NCBI GenBank assembly: GCA_019637095.1 | Contig: JAHBWG010000032.1 | Span: forward strand, 27,906 to 91,905 | DNA from: Sandaracinaceae bacterium | GTDB taxonomy: Bacteria > Myxococcota_A > Polyangia > Polyangiales > Sandaracinaceae | Length of the DNA stretch: 64,000 bases | Direction of reading: 5' to 3' | Program-made: the position numbers and the translations under genes | Notes under the pieces: generated by a model | Databases searched by the model: none | What the model was told of the DNA's origin: nothing | The model's input: only the letters and a program-made list of their open reading frames with translations | In this document: in pieces, positions 1 through 8,765 of the stretch | Layout: every line of letters starts with the position of its first letter | How positions within the stretch are numbered: the first letter of the stretch is position 1

Positions 1-918
1 CATCGCGGGGCTCGCCTCGTACGTGATCGCGCCGCTCGCGTCGATCACCTCGTCGACCAGGGTCGGCCGCGGCATGCGGCCGCCGTTCGCGATCGTCGCC
101 GCGATCAGCGCGCCGTGGAGCGGCGAGAGGTGCATGTGCCAGAAGCCGGCCGCCGTGCGCGCGAACTCGAGCCGGTCGGGCGGTACCTCCATCGGGCTCG
201 CGCGCGTCGGCACGTCGAAGGGCAGCGCGTGCCCGAACCCGAACGCCGACGCATAGCGCTCGAGCGTCGGCGGATCGAGGTGGCGCACCGCGAGCTTCGC
301 GAAGATGGGGTTGATCGAGCCGCCCATCGCGCCCGCGAGGCTCGCGCAGCTGCGGTCGCGGGCGGGGTCGTCCTCGAGGTGCCCATCGTTCAGGCGGCGC
401 AGGCCGCCGTGGTAGCAGACCTCCGCGTCGGGCGAGACGCCCGCCTCGAAGAGCGCGGCGCCCGTCACGATCTTGAAGACGGACGCGGCCGGCGCGCTCG
501 GATCGAGCACGAGATCGCCCGCGCTGGGGTCTTCGCTCGAGTGCGAGACGTAGGCGAGGACGCGGCCGGTGGCCGGCTCGAGGGCGATCGCGGCGCCGAA
601 CGGCACCTCGTGCCGCGCGAAGATCCCGGTCAGGTGGGCCTGCAGCGACGGGTCGAGCGAGAGGAGCGCGGTCGATCCGTCGGCGAGGTCGGCGAGCGCG
701 ACGCCGTCCTCGACGCGGTGCCGGGACGGATCGAGCCCGGGGAACGTGCGCCCGGCGCGGCTGGGCGCGCGCGCCGGGGGGACCGGCGTGACCTCGTCCG
801 AGGCCTGGGGCGCAGCGGGCTCGTCCGCGGCGATCGGCCCGGAGAGGAAGCCGACCGCCGCCCCGACCGCGGCCACGCCGAGCGTGACGCGGACGCTCGT
901 CCGCCAGCAGAAGCGCAT
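1..918 (-). CDS. Penicillin-binding protein, transpeptidase domain (3' end cut by window)
   Basis: Reading leftward from the ATG at 918, the frame stays open to base 1, so the C-terminus is missing. A Cys/Arg-rich start and a hydrophobic stretch (residues about 10-27) suggest a membrane anchor. A Pro/Ala linker follows, then a transpeptidase fold. The acyl-serine motif SVFK sits at residues 146-149 and an SxN motif (SIN) at 201-203. The KTG motif would lie beyond the window. Family knowledge: these enzymes cross-link peptidoglycan on the periplasmic face of the inner membrane. The segment before SVFK is short, with no glycosyltransferase domain, so this is a monofunctional class B-like or divergent PBP. 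It is transcribed away from the diguanylate cyclase to its right. The subclass cannot be fixed without the missing end. Confidence 0.85.
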   Translation of the reverse strand, partial: MRFCWRTSVRVTLGVAAVGAAVGFLSGPIAADEPAAPQASDEVTPVPPARAPSRAGRTFPGLDPSRHRVEDGVALADLADGSTALLSLDPSLQAHLTGIFARHEVPFGAAIALEPATGRVLAYVSHSSEDPSAGDLVLDPSAPAASVFKIVTGAALFEAGVSPDAEVCYHGGLRRLNDGHLEDDPARDRSCASLAGAMGGSINPIFAKLAVRHLDPPTLERYASAFGFGHALPFDVPTRASPMEVPPDRLEFARTAAGFWHMHLSPLHGALIAATIANGGRMPRPTLVDEVIDASGAITYEASPAM

Positions 919-1021
919 CGTGCGCGACCCTAGCCAGGGCCGGATCCGCCGGTCAAAAGAACCGCGGATGGACAGCCGACTTTCGCTCCGCGCCGCCCTC
1001 GGTCATGATGACCGGGAGCGC

Positions 1022-1924
1022 ATGGAAGACGAGAGGACGACCAACCCGAACAAGACGGTCGTCACGGTCATCACCAAGTCGCCCGGGGCGGGCGGTGAGG
1101 AGGGGCCCCGCGAGGGCTGCCTCGTGGTCATCTATGGCGAGGACCTCGGGCGCCGCGTCCCCCTCGGCCAGGAGCCGTGCATCCTCGGGCGCTCCTCGAA
1201 GTGCGACGTGCAGCTCGACCAAGAGAGCGTCTCGCGCAACCACGCGCGCATCCGGCGGCAGCGCACGCACTACGTGATCAGCGATCTCGGCTCCACGAAC
1301 GGCACCTACGTCAACGACGAGCTCGTCGACGAGGTGGTCCTGCGCGACGGCGATCAGGTCAAGGTCGGCCGCACGATCTTCAAGTTCATCGTCAGCGGGA
1401 ACATGGAGGCGCAGTACCACGAGGAGATCTACCGCCTGATGACGGTGGACGGGCTCACGGAGCTGCACAACAAGCGGTACTTCAACGAGGCCCTCGAGCG
1501 CGAGGCCTCGCGCTCGCAGCGCTACTCGCGCACGTTCTCGCTCGTCCTGTTCGACATCGACCGCTTCAAGGACATCAACGACACGTTCGGCCACCTCGCG
1601 GGCGACTCGGTGCTGCGGCAGCTCGGCGCGCTGGTGCGCACGCGGGTGCGGCGCGACGACATCCCCGCGCGCACGGGCGGCGAGGAGTTCAGCGTGATCG
1701 TCCCCGAGGTCGCCCGCGAGGGCGCGATGAACCTCGCCGAGAAGCTCCGCGCGAGCATCGAGGCCGCGGTGTTCAAGTTCGAGGGCACGCAGATCCCGGT
1801 GACGATCAGCCTCGGGGTCGCGGAGTGGGACCCGAAGCTCCAGGACCCGCAAGACCTCGTGCGCCGCGCGGACGAGCTGCTCTACGAGGCCAAGCGGACC
1901 GGGCGCAACCGCGTCTGCGGGTGA
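1022..1924 (+). CDS. FHA-GGDEF diguanylate cyclase
   Basis: A 300-residue soluble protein. Residues about 32-125 form a forkhead-associated domain (GRSSKCDVQL, SRNHARI, GSTNGTYVND), which in this family binds phosphothreonine. Residues about 140-300 form a GGDEF domain with the active signature GGEEF at 219-223 and an RRDD inhibitory-site motif (RxxD) at 210-213, exactly five residues upstream. The protein should therefore make cyclic di-GMP and be feedback-inhibited by it. I chose the ATG at 1022 because GGGAG lies just upstream. An in-frame ATG at 968 would add 18 residues. The FHA domain suggests control by Ser/Thr kinases such as the two encoded in this window, which is inference. It converges on the permease gene, with 7 bases between the stops. 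Confidence 0.92.
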   Translation: MEDERTTNPNKTVVTVITKSPGAGGEEGPREGCLVVIYGEDLGRRVPLGQEPCILGRSSKCDVQLDQESVSRNHARIRRQRTHYVISDLGSTNGTYVNDELVDEVVLRDGDQVKVGRTIFKFIVSGNMEAQYHEEIYRLMTVDGLTELHNKRYFNEALEREASRSQRYSRTFSLVLFDIDRFKDINDTFGHLAGDSVLRQLGALVRTRVRRDDIPARTGGEEFSVIVPEVAREGAMNLAEKLRASIEAAVFKFEGTQIPVTISLGVAEWDPKLQDPQDLVRRADELLYEAKRTGRNRVCG

Positions 1925-1931
1925 GGCGCGC

Positions 1932-3488
1932 TCACGGCCTCTCTTCTCGGGCGAGCACGCTGTTGCGCCGCCCGTAGCCGAAGTAGATCGCGAAGCCGAC
2001 CGCGAGCCACGCGATCAGCCGCAGCCACGTGTCCCACGGCAGACCGATCATCACCCAGAGGCACGTCGCGGCGCCGAGCAGCCCGACCACCCACGGCGCC
2101 TTGACCGCGAACGGGCGCGGCGTGTCCGGGTGCGTGCGCCGCAGGATCGGGACGCCGAGGCAGACGAGCACGAACGCGAGCAGCGTCCCGATGGAGACGA
2201 GCTCACCGACGAGCGTGATCGGCATGAACGCGGCGCAGGTCGCGACGAACGCGCCGGTGACCAGCGTCGCGCGGTGCGGCGTGTGGAAGCGCGGGTGCGT
2301 GTCCTTGAACCAGGGGAGCAGCCCGTCGCGGCTCATCGCGTAGAACACGCGCGACTGCGCCAACAAGAGCACGAGGATCACGCTCGTGAGGCCCGCGAGG
2401 GCGCCGAGCTTCACGGCGAACGTGAAGAGCCGCCGCGTCGTCTCGTGCCACCCGCGCAGCTCGACGATGCGGTCGATGCCGACCGCGATCGGATCCGGCA
2501 CGCCGAGCTCGCGGTAGGGGACGACGCCGGCGAGCACGACCGCGACGAGCACGTAGAGCACGGTGCAGACGACGAGCGAGCCGAGGATCCCGAACGGCAG
2601 ATCACGGCTCGGCCGCTTGGCCTCCTGCGCGGTGGTCGAGACCGCGTCGAAGCCGATGTACGCGAAGAACACCACGCCGGCGCCGGTGAGCACGCCGCCC
2701 ATCCCCCAGCCGTACCGCGACACGCCGTCGACGAGCATGGGCGCGGGCACGAGCGCCGCCGGCCCGCTCGCCGTCGGATCCGCGATCAGGTTGTCCATCG
2801 AGATGACGCCGATGCCGAGCGCCACGAACGCGAGGATGATGGCGACCTTGAGGACGACGATGAGGTTGTTGACCCACGCGCTCTCGCGCATGCCCCGGTA
2901 GAGGACGGCCGCGAGCACGAGCCCCACGAGCACCGCCGGGAGGTTCACGATCCCCGAGACGGTGGACTCGTCGGGCAACGTGACTTGCTCGAACGGCCCC
3001 TTCGTCAGCCGCAGGACCCCGACGGGTAGCTCGATCCCCAGGCTGTGGTGCAGGAGCGAGTAGAGGTAACCGCTCCAGGCGATCGAGACGGTGACCGCGC
3101 CGAACGTGTACTCGAGGATCAGGTCCCAGCCGATGATCCACGCGATGAGCTCGCCCATCGTCGTGTACGAGTACGCGTACGCGGAGCCCGCCACCGGGAT
3201 CATCGACGCGAGCTCCGCGTAGCAGAAGCCCGCGAACGCGCAGAGCACGCCGGCGATCAGGAAGCTGTAGACGATGCCGGGCCCGGCGTAGGTCGCGGCG
3301 GCGGTGCCGGTCAGCGAGAAGATGCCCGCGCCGATGATCGCGCCGACGCCGAGGGCGGCGAGGTGCCAGCCGCCCAGGGTCCGCTTGAGCCCGCCGGAGT
3401 CGGGCGCGTGACCGTCGGCGCGGTTGGGATCGCCGGCCTCCGCCAGGACCCGGTCGAGCGACTTCTTGCGGAAGAGCGACGCCAGCAT
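1932..3488 (-). CDS. APC-family amino acid permease (cationic amino acid transporter type)
   Basis: A 518-residue polytopic inner-membrane protein with about a dozen hydrophobic segments. After a short basic N-terminus (FRKKSLDRVLAEAG) comes the first-helix motif GVGAIIGAGIFSLTG, which is diagnostic of the amino acid-polyamine-organocation superfamily. The segments GSAYAYSYTTMGE and FFAYIGFDAVSTTAQEAK match the CAT/YfnA-type subgroup, and the length is normal for it. Predicted role: proton-coupled uptake or exchange of amino acids; the substrate cannot be read from sequence. It lies on the same strand as the hydroxylase and TetR genes, 54 bases downstream, so read-through from the TetR promoter is possible but unproven. 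Confidence 0.88.
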   Translation of the reverse strand: MLASLFRKKSLDRVLAEAGDPNRADGHAPDSGGLKRTLGGWHLAALGVGAIIGAGIFSLTGTAAATYAGPGIVYSFLIAGVLCAFAGFCYAELASMIPVAGSAYAYSYTTMGELIAWIIGWDLILEYTFGAVTVSIAWSGYLYSLLHHSLGIELPVGVLRLTKGPFEQVTLPDESTVSGIVNLPAVLVGLVLAAVLYRGMRESAWVNNLIVVLKVAIILAFVALGIGVISMDNLIADPTASGPAALVPAPMLVDGVSRYGWGMGGVLTGAGVVFFAYIGFDAVSTTAQEAKRPSRDLPFGILGSLVVCTVLYVLVAVVLAGVVPYRELGVPDPIAVGIDRIVELRGWHETTRRLFTFAVKLGALAGLTSVILVLLLAQSRVFYAMSRDGLLPWFKDTHPRFHTPHRATLVTGAFVATCAAFMPITLVGELVSIGTLLAFVLVCLGVPILRRTHPDTPRPFAVKAPWVVGLLGAATCLWVMIGLPWDTWLRLIAWLAVGFAIYFGYGRRNSVLAREERP

Positions 3489-3542
3489 CGGGCCCGCAGG
3501 GTGCCCGAACGGGCGCGCCGGCGGAAGCCCTGCGCACCCGCG

Positions 3543-4085
3543 TCACACGAGGCGGTACGCGCCCTCGTACTCGGCCTTGATGCGCGCGTCGTCGCCGAGC
3601 AGCCACGCGAAGCACCGGACGTGGCGGCGCGGGACGCGCACCTCACCGGGCGCCGCGAGCGTCCCGAACGCCCAGTCCCAGAGGGGCGAGGTCACCCCGT
3701 GGTTGGTGTTCGAGTCCTCGAAGTGATGGTGCAGGTGGTGGCGCCGCGCCCACCGCCCGTAGCGGCTCTTCGGGCCCCGCACGTGCGTGGCCCGGTGGAG
3801 CCGCTCGTAGAAAGTCCAGCCGACGACGACGCCCGCGACGCACGCGGCCCCCGCCGCGCCGAAGATCGGCACGAGCACGAGGGCGAGCGCGCCGACGACC
3901 GGGACCGCGAGCACGAGCTTCTTCGCGAGCGTGCTGAAGTGATCCGGCTGCGCGTGGTGCATGAGGTGCTCCTTGCGCACGTGCTTGCCGAGCCGGCGGT
4001 CGTGGCCCGCGAAGCGGTGCAGCACGTACTCGAGCAGCGTCCACAGCAAGAGGCCGACGATGAAACCGATCCCGATCCCGATCAT
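3543..4085 (-). CDS. Fatty acid hydroxylase / sterol desaturase superfamily protein
   Basis: A 180-residue membrane protein with the histidine clusters of the di-iron hydroxylase superfamily: HRFAGH near residue 23, HLMHH near residue 40, and RRHHLHHHFED plus a later HRATH. Hydrophobic segments lie at about residues 3-22 and 62-95. Family members insert a hydroxyl group into lipid chains at the membrane using a di-iron centre. The length fits the short bacterial forms related to ceramide and carotenoid hydroxylases. It sits 36 bases downstream of the TetR gene on the same strand, so it is the most likely co-transcribed target of that regulator (inference). The actual substrate is unknown. Confidence 0.85.
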   Translation of the reverse strand: MIGIGIGFIVGLLLWTLLEYVLHRFAGHDRRLGKHVRKEHLMHHAQPDHFSTLAKKLVLAVPVVGALALVLVPIFGAAGAACVAGVVVGWTFYERLHRATHVRGPKSRYGRWARRHHLHHHFEDSNTNHGVTSPLWDWAFGTLAAPGEVRVPRRHVRCFAWLLGDDARIKAEYEGAYRLV

Positions 4086-4121
4086 GGTGCGACTCCCTCT
4101 CTCCCGACGCGCGCGCGCCGC

Positions 4122-4850
4122 TCAGGCGAGCTTCTTGGCGCGGCGCCACGCGTCCGCGAACGTCTCGTCCGTCGCGCCCCAGCCCACGAACAGGGCGCGA
4201 CACAGCTCGTCGATCAAGGGCTCCTGGCGGAGCGCGTCGAGCCCGAAGCGATCGAGCTTGCGCAGCGCGAGCGCGCCGTGGAGCGCGGCCTGGAGCGCGA
4301 GCACGCGCCGGGCTCCGTCGCCCGCGGCGAGCGCCCCGCCGGCCACCGCCTCCTCGAACAGCACCGGCACCTGCGCGAACAGCGCGAGCAGGCTGGCGAG
4401 GACCGGCGCGGCGACCTCGGTCGCCACCAGCGGCTCGGGATCGCCCATCCAGCGCGCGAGCAAGAGCCAGTGCGCCGGCCGCCGCTCGGGGAGCGTGACG
4501 AACGCGCGCACCGCGGCCAGCAGGGGCGTGAGCGCCGCGACCGGCGCGGGCACGGAGCGACCGCGGGTGATCGCCGCGCGCGCTCCGCGCTCGGCCTCGC
4601 CGAGATCCGCGGCGAGCGCCTCGAGCACGCGGCGCTGCACCGCGAGCAGCAGCTCGTCCTTGCTGGGGTAGTAGCGGTAGAGCGCGCCCGCCGCGTAGCC
4701 GAGCTCGTCGGCGAGCCGCTTCATCGTGAGCGCGTCGAAGCCCTCCTCGGTCACGACGCGCAGCGCGGTCTGGACGATCCGCTCGGTCGTCTCCGCCCGG
4801 CGCTTGGCCCGCGTCCCCGGAGCCTCGCTCACTTCGTGAACCACGGCCAT
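4122..4850 (-). CDS. TetR/AcrR-family transcriptional regulator
   Basis: A 242-residue one-component repressor. The N-terminal helix-turn-helix spans residues about 20-65 (GFDALTMKRLADELG, then GALYRYYPSKDELL, the classic TetR recognition region). The C-terminal helical part would bind ligand or dimerise. I chose the ATG at 4850. An upstream GTG at 4868 would add six residues, but it lies inside an inverted repeat and has no ribosome-binding site. The gene immediately precedes the fatty acid hydroxylase, and the promoter region carries a palindrome, so autoregulation and control of the lipid gene are likely. The ligand is not evident; fatty-acyl compounds are a guess from context. Confidence 0.88.
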   Translation of the reverse strand: MAVVHEVSEAPGTRAKRRAETTERIVQTALRVVTEEGFDALTMKRLADELGYAAGALYRYYPSKDELLLAVQRRVLEALAADLGEAERGARAAITRGRSVPAPVAALTPLLAAVRAFVTLPERRPAHWLLLARWMGDPEPLVATEVAAPVLASLLALFAQVPVLFEEAVAGGALAAGDGARRVLALQAALHGALALRKLDRFGLDALRQEPLIDELCRALFVGWGATDETFADAWRRAKKLA

Positions 4851-4879
4851 AAAGTGAATCACGTTCACGAACCTGTCAA
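4851..4879 (-). promoter_or_regulatory. Putative TetR promoter with operator-like inverted repeat
   Basis: On the minus strand a TTGACA box (4874-4879) lies just upstream of the TetR gene. A perfect inverted repeat GTGAA-N5-TTCAC occupies 4854-4868, between that box and the ATG at 4850. A weaker TTCAC-N3-GTGA copy follows inside the start of the coding sequence (about 4831-4842). A 17-base spacer would put the -10 element at 4851-4856 (CACTTT, a poor match), giving a leaderless or nearly leaderless transcript. Repressor binding here would block its own promoter. This is read from sequence only. Confidence 0.45.
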
Positions 4880-4927
4880 GGCGTTCTTGCCGCGGCCCCG
4901 GGGGTGGCCCATCCTCGCGCCCCTCTG

Positions 4928-7018
4928 ATGGACGAGCACCTCACGGATCGCACGCGGCGCCGGCGGCGCGCGATCGGGGTCGCGTCCGCCGCCGGGCTCC
5001 TCGGGGTCGCGCTCCTCCTCGCGCTCGACGCGGGCTACTTCGCGCACGGCTACGCGGCGACGTGGTACGCGAACGTCGAGGGCCGGCGCGAGCGGCTGAC
5101 CACGACGACCGAGCACCGCGTCGAGCTCCCGAACGTGCACCGGCCGCTCGCCCGCGTCGTGCAGGGCTGGCCCTCGCCGCGCCTCCCGCTCCCGGCGCGG
5201 CTGCCCGAGATCGACGTCGAGCTCGCCGCGACGCTGACCGTGCCCGACGGGCGCCCGCACTACCTCGCCGCCGACGTCGAGCGCGAGGCGGAGATCGTCG
5301 CCGACGGACGCGCCCTCGGCCCCGAGGACGCGCTCGCGCCCGGCGCGCACGCGCTCGTCGTGCGCTGGCGCGCGCAGCCGCTCCCGCAGGGCGACAGCGG
5401 CCGTAACCGGCGGAGCGACTCGGCGCGCTTCGCGCTGCTCTGGGGGCCCGCGCCGTACCCCGCGCGGCCGGTGCCCGCCTCCGCGCTCGTCCCCGACGGC
5501 GCGGCGTGGCCGGCCGCGCGCGTCGCGCTCTACGGCCTCGGGCTCCCGCTGCTCTTGCTCGTGGCGTACTGGCTCTTCCGCGCCGCCGACGCCGCGCGGC
5601 CGCTCGATCGCGCGCGCCGCCTCGGCCTGCTCGCGACCGCGGCCGTCGTCGCGCTCTCGGTCGGCTACCGCGCGTACGACTACGACGTGATGCCCGAGTT
5701 CCGCGAGAACGCGGACGAGCTCTTCGCGACGTGGAACGGCTGGTCGCTGCTCCACGACGGAACGACGCGCGGCTGGTCGCTCTGGGCGCACGACTACCAC
5801 GGCCTGGTCGAGGTCGAGCAGGTGCGCTTCTTCGGCGAGTCGCGCAGCGTCATCTCGCCCTACTTCGAGCACCCGCCGCTCCTGCACGTCCTGGTCGGCG
5901 TCGCGGCGCACGCGGGCGGTGCGAGCCACTGGCTCGAGGCCAAGCTCTCGCACACGCGCTGGGTGCCGATCCTGCTCGCGGGGCTGTGCACGCTGCTCGT
6001 GATGGCGATCACGCGGCGCATCGAGGGCGCAGGGCCCGCGCCCTACCTCGCCGGCCTCCTCTACGCGACGCTCCCGTCGATCGTCCTGCAGACGCGGGTG
6101 ATCAAGGAAGAGGCGTTGCTCACCGTGCTCGTGGCCGGGCTCGTCTGGTTCTTCCAGCGCTGGCGCGACGACGGCCGCCGCACGCGCGATCTCGCCATGG
6201 CCGCGGTGTGCGCGGGCGCCGCGACGCTGACGAAGGTGCCCGCGGTCGTCTACGTGCCGGCGCTCGTCATGCTCGTCGCGGCGGAGCGCGGTCAGCTGCG
6301 CCGCGCCGGGTTCGCGCTCGCGGTCGGCCTCGGCGTCAGCGCGCTGCTGCCGATCTTCGGCGCGATCGTCGACTGGGACGCGTTCGTCTACTCGCTCGGT
6401 CGCCAGGGCGGCCGGCCCATGCACTGGAACCTGTTCCCGCGGTGGTTCGACGCGACGATGATCAACCACAACTTCCTCGGTCGCGGCTGGATCCTCTTCC
6501 TCTGGCTCGGCTTCGCGGGCGCCATGGTGCGGCGCGGCGTGCGCGACACCGCGCCCGTGATCGTCCCGCTCGTCGCGTACATGTGCGCGATCGCGATCGG
6601 CACGGGCAACTGGACGTTCGGGTGGTACATCGTGCCCTTCTATCCGCTGCTCTGCGTCGGCGCGGGGCTCTTCCTCGCGCGGGTGTGGCAGCGGCCGGAC
6701 CTGCTCGGTGGGACCCTCTTCGTGACGCTGCTCGTGATGTACACGCTGAACTTCACCCTCGACGTCCACTACGCGAAGCAGCCCGCGTCGTGGTCGGGGC
6801 TGCGCACGATCGTGACGCTCTTCGTGGTCTTCGGGCTCGCGCCCTACGCGGCGGTCCAGGTGTGGCGCGAGAGCCGGCTCGCCCGCGGCGCCGCCAAGCT
6901 CGCCACCGCGCTCGGGCTCGCCACCGTGGTCGGCGTGAGCGGCTGGTTCGTCGCGCGCTACGACACCCTCTACGAGTCGCACCACTCGCTCGACGGCGAC
7001 GAGTACTTCACGAGGTGA
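4928..7018 (+). CDS. GT39-like membrane glycosyltransferase (ArnT/PMT type)
   Basis: A 696-residue polytopic protein. One transmembrane segment (about residues 15-35) precedes a periplasmic-looking section. About ten hydrophobic helices follow from residue 200. Loop 1 carries acidic residues (DYDVMPEFRENADELF), as expected for the catalytic loop of lipid-linked-sugar glycosyltransferases of the PMT/ArnT superfamily. A central motif reading TKVPAVVYVPALV is typical of that group. Predicted role: transfer of a sugar from a polyprenyl-phosphate donor on the outer face of the inner membrane; the acceptor is unknown. I chose the ATG at 4928 over the GTG at 4904. It pairs with the next gene, which begins 4 bases after its stop. 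Confidence 0.75.
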   Translation: MDEHLTDRTRRRRRAIGVASAAGLLGVALLLALDAGYFAHGYAATWYANVEGRRERLTTTTEHRVELPNVHRPLARVVQGWPSPRLPLPARLPEIDVELAATLTVPDGRPHYLAADVEREAEIVADGRALGPEDALAPGAHALVVRWRAQPLPQGDSGRNRRSDSARFALLWGPAPYPARPVPASALVPDGAAWPAARVALYGLGLPLLLLVAYWLFRAADAARPLDRARRLGLLATAAVVALSVGYRAYDYDVMPEFRENADELFATWNGWSLLHDGTTRGWSLWAHDYHGLVEVEQVRFFGESRSVISPYFEHPPLLHVLVGVAAHAGGASHWLEAKLSHTRWVPILLAGLCTLLVMAITRRIEGAGPAPYLAGLLYATLPSIVLQTRVIKEEALLTVLVAGLVWFFQRWRDDGRRTRDLAMAAVCAGAATLTKVPAVVYVPALVMLVAAERGQLRRAGFALAVGLGVSALLPIFGAIVDWDAFVYSLGRQGGRPMHWNLFPRWFDATMINHNFLGRGWILFLWLGFAGAMVRRGVRDTAPVIVPLVAYMCAIAIGTGNWTFGWYIVPFYPLLCVGAGLFLARVWQRPDLLGGTLFVTLLVMYTLNFTLDVHYAKQPASWSGLRTIVTLFVVFGLAPYAAVQVWRESRLARGAAKLATALGLATVVGVSGWFVARYDTLYESHHSLDGDEYFTR

Positions 7019-7022
7019 GCGC

Positions 7023-8765
7023 TTGCGACGGCTCAGCAAGCTCCAGCCCTGGCTCTTCGGCCTCGCGTTCGGCGCGATCGTGTTGGCGCAGGCGCTCTGG
7101 GAGTGGGAGAAGGCCGGCTGGGGGGACTGGGGGCAGTTCCATCACTGGTGGGAGGTCGGCCGCGTCGCGATCCTGCGCTGGGGCGAGTTCCCGCTCTGGG
7201 ATCCGCACCACTGCGGCGGCGTCTCGATGTGGGGCCAGCCGCAGTCGCAGCACGCCGCGCCGACGTGGTGGATCACCGGCCTCGCGTTCGGCACGGTGCC
7301 CGGCCACAAGCTCTTCATCCTGCTGCACGGGATGATCGGCTTCGTCGGGATGTACAAGCTCGGCCGCAAGCTCTTCGGCCTGCGCGAGGTCGCCGCCGCG
7401 CTCACGGCGATCACGTGGGCGTACAGCGGCTTCTTCGCCTGGCGCGGCGCCGGCGGGCACTCGACCTTCCTCGCGTTCCACTACCTGCCGCTGATCTACT
7501 ACTGCTGGCGGCGCACGAACGAGGACCTGCGCTACGCGGGCGGCGTCGCCGGCCTGATGGCGCTCGCGCTGCTCGAGGGCGGGACCTACCCGTTCCCGTA
7601 CATGTTCCTCGTGCTGCTGGTCGACTTCGTCGCGCAGCTCGCGCCGCCGCGCCCGCGCTGGGCGGTGATCCGCACGGGGCTCGTCACCGGCGTGCTCACG
7701 CTCTCGATGGGCGCGATGCGGCTCTGGCCGGTGTACCTCACGATGAGCCGCTTCCCGCGGAACACGGCGAACGAGGATTCGCAGCGCTGGGACGAGGTGC
7801 TGCACTCGATCACCGCGCGCGCGCCGCACCCGTGGACCTGGGGCCACCGCTGGGTGTGGGCCGAGTACTCGGCGCACGTCGGCTGGGGGATCGTCGGGCT
7901 CTCGCTCCTGGGCGTGCTCGTCGCGCTGCGGAGCGGGCGCCGCCACCTGATCCTCGGCGCGGTCGTGTTCTTCCTGTGCGCGATGGGCAACGCGGGGGAG
8001 TACTACCCGTGGCCGCTCCTGCACGAGCTGCCGGTGTTCGAGAACCTCCACGTCCCGAGCCGCTTCCACGTGCTGTTGACGTTCTACCTCTGCCTGCTCG
8101 CGGGCCTCGCGGTCGAGCGCGGCGTGGCGCTCCTGACCAAGCCCACGCGGCGGCGCTGGAGCCGCCGCGCGATCCTCGCGGTCGCGTGGCTCGGGTTCCT
8201 CGCGAGCGGCGCGGAGGTCCTCAGCAACTCGGCGGTGATCGCGGCGCGCTGGGACGGCATGGCGATCACCGGCGTGCCCGAGGACAACTTCCACCTCGTC
8301 TCGCCCGCCGGCTACCTCGAGCAGTACATGACGTATCCGCTGCGCAACGTGGGCACGCGCGCCTGCTACGACCCGGTGCCGTGGGAGATCTCGCGCTACC
8401 TCTGGGAAGGGGACCTGCCGCAGGCGCGGCTCACGCCGCCGAACGCGGGCGAGGTCCCCGCGTGGGGCCGCACCAACCACACGGTCTACGCCGAGGTGCG
8501 GCTCGACGCGCCGGCCCGCGTCGTGTTCAACCAGAACTTCGATCCCGACTGGCGCGCGTCGGTCGGTGAGGTCGTCGAGGACGCGGGGCGGCTCGCGGTC
8601 GATCTGCCCGCCGGCGAGCACCGGGTCGACGCGTGGTTCGCGCCCGCCGACCTGCCCTGGTCGCTCTTGGCGAGCGCAGGTGGCGCGCTCGTCGCGATCC
8701 TGCTCGCGCTCTTCGCCGGCCCGCTGCGCCTCCGGCGCCTGAGCGCCCGCCGGCGCGGCGCGTGA
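7023..8765 (+). CDS. YfhO-like polytopic membrane protein
   Basis: A 580-residue integral membrane protein with about twelve hydrophobic segments and a soluble beta-rich C-terminal part (about residues 480-545) before a last helix and a basic tail. The early region has WxPxxxxGG-like features (FPLWDPHHCGGVSMWG), as in YfhO-type proteins and distant GT-C glycosyltransferases. B. subtilis YfhO has been linked to lipoteichoic acid glycosylation, so a lipid- or polymer-glycosylating role is plausible here. The start is TTG at 7023, chosen because GAGGTGAG lies directly upstream. It is coupled to the preceding GT39-like gene with a 4-base gap, so the pair likely acts together. Family placement is moderate. 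Confidence 0.7.
   Translation: MRRLSKLQPWLFGLAFGAIVLAQALWEWEKAGWGDWGQFHHWWEVGRVAILRWGEFPLWDPHHCGGVSMWGQPQSQHAAPTWWITGLAFGTVPGHKLFILLHGMIGFVGMYKLGRKLFGLREVAAALTAITWAYSGFFAWRGAGGHSTFLAFHYLPLIYYCWRRTNEDLRYAGGVAGLMALALLEGGTYPFPYMFLVLLVDFVAQLAPPRPRWAVIRTGLVTGVLTLSMGAMRLWPVYLTMSRFPRNTANEDSQRWDEVLHSITARAPHPWTWGHRWVWAEYSAHVGWGIVGLSLLGVLVALRSGRRHLILGAVVFFLCAMGNAGEYYPWPLLHELPVFENLHVPSRFHVLLTFYLCLLAGLAVERGVALLTKPTRRRWSRRAILAVAWLGFLASGAEVLSNSAVIAARWDGMAITGVPEDNFHLVSPAGYLEQYMTYPLRNVGTRACYDPVPWEISRYLWEGDLPQARLTPPNAGEVPAWGRTNHTVYAEVRLDAPARVVFNQNFDPDWRASVGEVVEDAGRLAVDLPAGEHRVDAWFAPADLPWSLLASAGGALVAILLALFAGPLRLRRLSARRRGA

Noticed and set aside
7103..8569. Long Arg/Pro-rich frame on the plus strand within the YfhO-like gene, and similar frames over most genes
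   Set aside because: At this G+C content all frames lack stops; residue make-up (Arg, Pro, Ala, Gly only) shows they are shadows.
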